Shown: positions 60,878-64,000 of the stretch, one piece after another
Layout: each line of letters opens with the position of its first letter
Numbering within the stretch: the stretch's first letter is position 1
DNA from: Alkalisalibacterium limincola
GTDB taxonomy: Bacteria > Pseudomonadota > Gammaproteobacteria > Xanthomonadales > Xanthomonadaceae
DNA: 64,000 bases
Reading direction: 5' to 3'
Assembly (NCBI RefSeq): GCF_008017755.1
Contig: NZ_VRTS01000001.1
Coordinates: 496,001-560,000, forward strand
The notes under the pieces: model-generated
What the model was told of the DNA's origin: nothing
The model's database searches: none
What the model saw: the letters and a program-made list of their open reading frames with translations, nothing else
Translations under genes and position numbers: made by a program

Positions 60878-61563
60878 ATGCCCTCGCGCGAACACCACCA
60901 CGTCAACCGGCTGGGATGGCTGCGCGCCGCGGTACTGGGCGCCAACGACGGGATGATCTCCACCGCCAGCCTGATCCTGGGCGTGGCGGCGGCGACCGGC
61001 CACGACGCCGCCGTCGTGGCCGGGTTCGCCGGCTGGTGGCCGGTGCGTTGTCGATGGCGGCCGGTGAATACGTGTCGGTGAGCTCACAGGCCGACAGCGA
61101 GCGCGCCGACCTGGAGCGCGAGCAACGCGCCCTCGATGCCGAACCGGAACTCGAGCTCGAGGAACTGACCCAGCTTCAGGTGCAGCGGGGGCTGCCGCCG
61201 GCACTGGCCCGCCAGGCCGCCGAGGCACTGACCCGGCACGACGCGCTGGAGGCGCACGCCCGGGACGAACTCGGCCTGCACCGCCTGCAGCGCGCGCGGC
61301 CGCTGCAGGCCGCGGTCGCGTCGGCGATCGCCTTCTCGCTCGGTGCCGGCTTCCCGCTGGCCCTCCTCGTCTTCGCTCCGGCAACGATGCTGCCCTGGGG
61401 GCTGTTCGGCGCGTGCATCGCCGCGCTCGGCGGCATGGGAGCACTTGCGGCACGCATCGGCGGTGCGCCGGCGTGGCACGGCTCGGCGCGCGTGGCGTTC
61501 TGGGGCGCCCTGGCGATGACGGTGACGCACTTCGCCGGCGGGCTGTTCGGCGCCATGGGCTGA
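60878..61563 (+). CDS. VIT1/CCC1-family transporter (frameshifted in this sequence)
   Basis: 228 residues after repair, predicted membrane transporter for Fe2+ or Mn2+. The N-terminal VLGANDGMISTASLILGVAAA is the family signature, then ALSMAAGEYVSVSSQADSERADLEREQRAL links to a cytoplasmic helical domain, and two C-terminal membrane helices end FAGGLFGAMG. One base is missing near 61033 (GCCGGCTGGTG where GCCGGCCTGGTG fits, between FAG and LVAGALS). The ATG at 60878 starts the usual N-terminus. It converges on the AttH-like gene with a 13-bp gap. Confidence 0.88.
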
Positions 61564-61576
61564 GGCTTGCCGAGGT

Positions 61577-62755
61577 TCAGCGGTAACCGGTCAGCTCCAG
61601 GAAGCCTTCTCCCGCCACGGGCCGACCGCGGTGATGCCCCTCGGCGCGGATGCTGCCTTCCCAGTACTGCACCGCGGTGCGCATCTCCTGGTCGTCCATT
61701 CGCGCGTGCACTTCCAGCGAAAAGTCCAGGGCGTCCGATTGCAGCCTCCACGCCACCGGGTACTGTGCCCCGCTGTGCGGGCTGCGCCAGGTGCGCAGCG
61801 GCCGCGCATCGACCACGCCCTCGGCGAACGCCCGCACGGCCCCGTCCGGGGCCACCAGGCTGCCGCGCTGCGACACGGGGCGGCCATCGCGGTCGCGGAT
61901 GTGGAAGAACATCAGCTCATGGCCGTCGTCGAGCTGCAGCGAAAACCAGTCCCAACCCGCCTGTTCGTCGCCAAGGCCGATGCTGCCCCACTCGTGGTCG
62001 TACCAGGCCGAACCGCTCACCGGCACCGGGGCGTCGCGCCCCGGCAGTTGCAGCTCCCCTCGTGCTGCCAGTCGCGTATAGGCGTAGTAGTACGAGGCGC
62101 CACCGGGCACATCGGATTTTTCGCTGTAACCGTCCTCGCCATGCAGCACCCTGGGCTTGTCCGCCACCAGTTCCAGCTCCAGCCCGAAGGCCTCGCCATC
62201 GGCGTTGCGGCCCGGGCACGACAGCCGAAGCGGGAACATTCCGCCGGCCGACAGCCCGCGCGCGCTGCAGGTTTCCACCCACGCCGCGAATGGCTCGGAC
62301 TGGGCTCCCGCCAGCCCGGCGGCGGGTCGCGCCAGTCGCTCGTCCACGTGGAAGCGCCCACCATCCAGTTCGCTGATCGCCACGTGCGCCATGTAGAGCT
62401 GGCCCGCCTCCCAGCCCGTCGCTTCGGTTCCGGAGCGCAGCGCGAAGCGGAACAACGCCACCTGCACGCCGAACGCCTCGTCCCCGGGGCCGCGCAGGTT
62501 GGCGGTGTAGTACCACCACTCGATGCGGTGCGCGGGGTGGGGGCCGTGGTCGCGCGGGAATTCGAGGCGTGCCGGCCGTGTCACCGGGGCGAAGGCGGTG
62601 GCGGCCTCGGCGGCCAGCAACTGCGACAGGTCCTGGCCACCATTGCGCGGGCTCGCGTCGTCGCCCACGCAGCCGGCGAGCGCCAGCGCGGACAGCGCGA
62701 CCAGCGCGGACAGCAGGGCCCCGCGCCCGCGCGACCACTGGGTCATCCCGCTCAC
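61577..62755 (-). CDS. AttH/CrtC-like (lipocalin-like) lipoprotein
   Basis: 392 residues. The signal peptide ends in the lipobox LALAGC (Cys near residue 29). The lipocalin-like AttH fold has HRIEWWYYTANLRG, SYYYAYTRLAARGELQLPG and SGSAWYDHEWGS, the usual block order. AttH-like proteins in att clusters are paired with FtsX-type ABC permeases, as here: the start overlaps the permease stop (ATGA). The activity is not established; carotenoid hydratase CrtC is a distant relative. MTQWSRG at 62746 is an alternative start. Confidence 0.85.
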   Translation of the reverse strand: MSGMTQWSRGRGALLSALVALSALALAGCVGDDASPRNGGQDLSQLLAAEAATAFAPVTRPARLEFPRDHGPHPAHRIEWWYYTANLRGPGDEAFGVQVALFRFALRSGTEATGWEAGQLYMAHVAISELDGGRFHVDERLARPAAGLAGAQSEPFAAWVETCSARGLSAGGMFPLRLSCPGRNADGEAFGLELELVADKPRVLHGEDGYSEKSDVPGGASYYYAYTRLAARGELQLPGRDAPVPVSGSAWYDHEWGSIGLGDEQAGWDWFSLQLDDGHELMFFHIRDRDGRPVSQRGSLVAPDGAVRAFAEGVVDARPLRTWRSPHSGAQYPVAWRLQSDALDFSLEVHARMDDQEMRTAVQYWEGSIRAEGHHRGRPVAGEGFLELTGYR

Positions 62756-64000
62756 AGCGCCTGCTCCCGCAGCGTTGGCGCCAGTGGCATGCGTGCCGCA
62801 CGACGCGCAGGCAGCAGGCCCGCGACCAGCGATGCCGCCAACGCCAGGCCCACCGCGAAAGCGATCTGTCCCAGCGGCAGTTCAAGCGGCATGCTCCAGC
62901 CGAACGAGCGACGGTTGATGACACGGATCAGCAGCGCGGCCAGCATCACCCCCAGCGGAATCGCCAGCACCCCGGCCAGCGCGCCCAGCAACATCGCCTG
63001 CCACAGCTGCAAGCGTGCCAGCGCCGCTGCGCCCACACCGATCGCGCGCATCAGCACCACCTCGCGCAGGCGCTCGAGCTGCAAGGCCAGCAACGCGCCC
63101 AGCACCGCCACCACCGCGATCACCCCGGCCAGCAAGCGCAGCAGGTCGGTGACCGCGAACGTGCGCTGGAACACGCGCAGGGTCTCCTCGCGGATGGCCT
63201 CGGCGGTGACCAGCGAGACGCCCTCGCCGCTGCCCACCTCGGCGCGTACCGCAACGGCCAGCGCTTCGGCTCGCCCGGCCTCGGCGTACACGCCGATCGC
63301 ATTGATCCGGGGGTCGTCATACAACTGCAGGTACTGCGCGCGCGACAGCGTCGCCACGCCCTGGCTACTGGTGTAGTCGCGATACACCGCCGCCACCCGG
63401 CGCGACACCGGCCCGCCCGGCGTGGGCAGCGCGAAGCGGTCGCCCACCGCCAGTCCCAGGCGCGTCGCCAGCGGTTCGCTGACCAGCAGTTCCCCCGCCT
63501 GGAACCCGGCCCACGCCGCCTCGGGCGATCCTTCCACGAAATCGTAGCCGTCGATGCCGCGCGCGGGCATGTCCACCGCGAGCACCGCCATCGGTCCGTC
63601 CTCCGCCATGACGCTGCGGCGCCGGTTCAGGGTGAGGGCTTCCACGCCGTCGATCGCGAGGAGCCGCTCGGGCAACCCGGAGGGCAGTCCATCCTCGCCC
63701 GACGGGTGCGACAGGTACAGGTCGGCCTGCAGGCTGAGCGAAATCCAGTCCGACACCCCCTCGCGGAAGCTGTGGATCATCGTGCTCATGCCGATCAGCG
63801 TGGCGATCGCCAGCGCCAGCGCGGCCAACGCGATTCCGGTGCGGTCCAATCCAAGACGGGTGCCGGAGATCAACAGCCGTCCCAGCACCGGCAACCTCGG
63901 GCCCAGCACGCGCTCCGCAAAGACCAGCAGCCCCAGCGCCAGCGCCGGCACCAACCCAAGTGCCGCCATCAGCATCGCGAAGATCGCCACGAAGGCCACG
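62752..64000 (-). CDS. FtsX-family ABC transporter permease, partial (5' end outside window)
   Basis: At least 415 residues, entering from the right edge. Hydrophobic segments lie near the visible N-terminus, near residues 40-70, and in the last 150 residues, with a large soluble periplasmic region between (about 75-270). The C-terminal LREVVLMRAIGVGAAALARLQLWQAMLLGALAG is the FtsX permease domain. Full-length members of this type run about 800 residues, so the true start is right of the window. It overlaps the AttH-like gene by 4 bp. Its partner ATPase should be further right. Confidence 0.87.
   Translation of the reverse strand, partial: VAFVAIFAMLMAALGLVPALALGLLVFAERVLGPRLPVLGRLLISGTRLGLDRTGIALAALALAIATLIGMSTMIHSFREGVSDWISLSLQADLYLSHPSGEDGLPSGLPERLLAIDGVEALTLNRRRSVMAEDGPMAVLAVDMPARGIDGYDFVEGSPEAAWAGFQAGELLVSEPLATRLGLAVGDRFALPTPGGPVSRRVAAVYRDYTSSQGVATLSRAQYLQLYDDPRINAIGVYAEAGRAEALAVAVRAEVGSGEGVSLVTAEAIREETLRVFQRTFAVTDLLRLLAGVIAVVAVLGALLALQLERLREVVLMRAIGVGAAALARLQLWQAMLLGALAGVLAIPLGVMLAALLIRVINRRSFGWSMPLELPLGQIAFAVGLALAASLVAGLLPARRAARMPLAPTLREQAL

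Noticed and set aside
58855-61563. Open frame of about 900 codons on the plus strand over the GT39 gene, running into the VIT gene
   Set aside because: The first two-thirds are low-complexity antisense of the glycosyltransferase. Only the last part is real, and it belongs to the VIT gene after a frame break.

Overview
This is a stretch of G+C-rich bacterial chromosome, about two-thirds or more G+C by eye. Gene content and order point to a gammaproteobacterium of the Xanthomonadaceae/Lysobacteraceae (Lysobacter, Luteimonas or Stenotrophomonas relatives). The diagnostic blocks are miaA-hfq-hflX-hflK-hflC-purA, pyrG-kdsA-eno-ftsB-ispD-ispF-truD followed by surE-pcm-yqaA-nlpD, and rlmE-ftsH-folP next to a yhbY gene. 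GTG and TTG starts are common, and many neighbouring genes overlap by 1 to 8 bp. I cannot name the species.

Layout. 1-1.0 kb: the start of an arsenic operon, arsR plus an ArsJ-type GAPDH cut by the left edge. 1.05-6.5 kb: phosphate uptake, pstS-pstC-pstA-pstB-phoU, with long PstC and PstA variants. 6.7-11.0 kb: RNA metabolism (RNase T, RlmB, RNase R). 11.05 kb: tRNA-Leu(CAG). 11.4 kb: a small secreted acidic protein. 11.9-18.4 kb: the miaA-hfq-hflX-hflKC-purA block. 18.4-19.9 kb: a Na+/solute symporter. 19.9-20.2 kb: a 115-bp-period repeat carrying DnaA-box-like sites. 20.2-28.1 kb: folP, ftsH, rlmE, yhbY, nlpD, pcm, surE, smr. 28.1-35.1 kb: a tightly overlapping operon from pyrG to truD. 35.3-43.9 kb: a lipoprotein, parE, hutG-like, glutathione reductase, a DadA-like oxidase, a DUF418 membrane protein, slyD and an NlpC/P60 protein. 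44.4-47.0 kb: two tandem-domain universal stress proteins and an unrecognised secreted protein. 47.3-51 kb: rhlE, a quinone-reductase-like protein and a small protein of unknown function. 50.3-52.2 kb: formaldehyde detoxification (frmA, fghA). 52.4-55.5 kb: a large periplasmic-sensor diguanylate cyclase. 55.5-64 kb: transporters, a Nudix enzyme, a HemJ-like protein, a GT39 glycosyltransferase, a VIT-family protein, and an AttH-like lipoprotein with an FtsX-type permease cut by the right edge.

The dominant anomaly is that at least eleven one- or two-base frame breaks fall inside otherwise intact and often essential genes (hflX twice, putP, ftsH, smr, ispF, pyrG, a usp gene, a secreted protein, frmA, and the VIT gene). 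Most are a single G or C lost or gained in a short run. This is the signature of sequencing or assembly error rather than gene decay. I therefore give these genes their full reconstructed extents and state the break in each.

I found no CRISPR array, insertion sequence, prophage or rRNA. The least ordinary items are the DnaA-box-like tandem repeat at 19.94-20.1 kb, the arsR operator with the arseno-sugar-phosphate GAPDH, the unrecognised secreted protein at 46.4 kb, and three genes whose promoter -10 motif lies so close to the ATG that they look leaderless.
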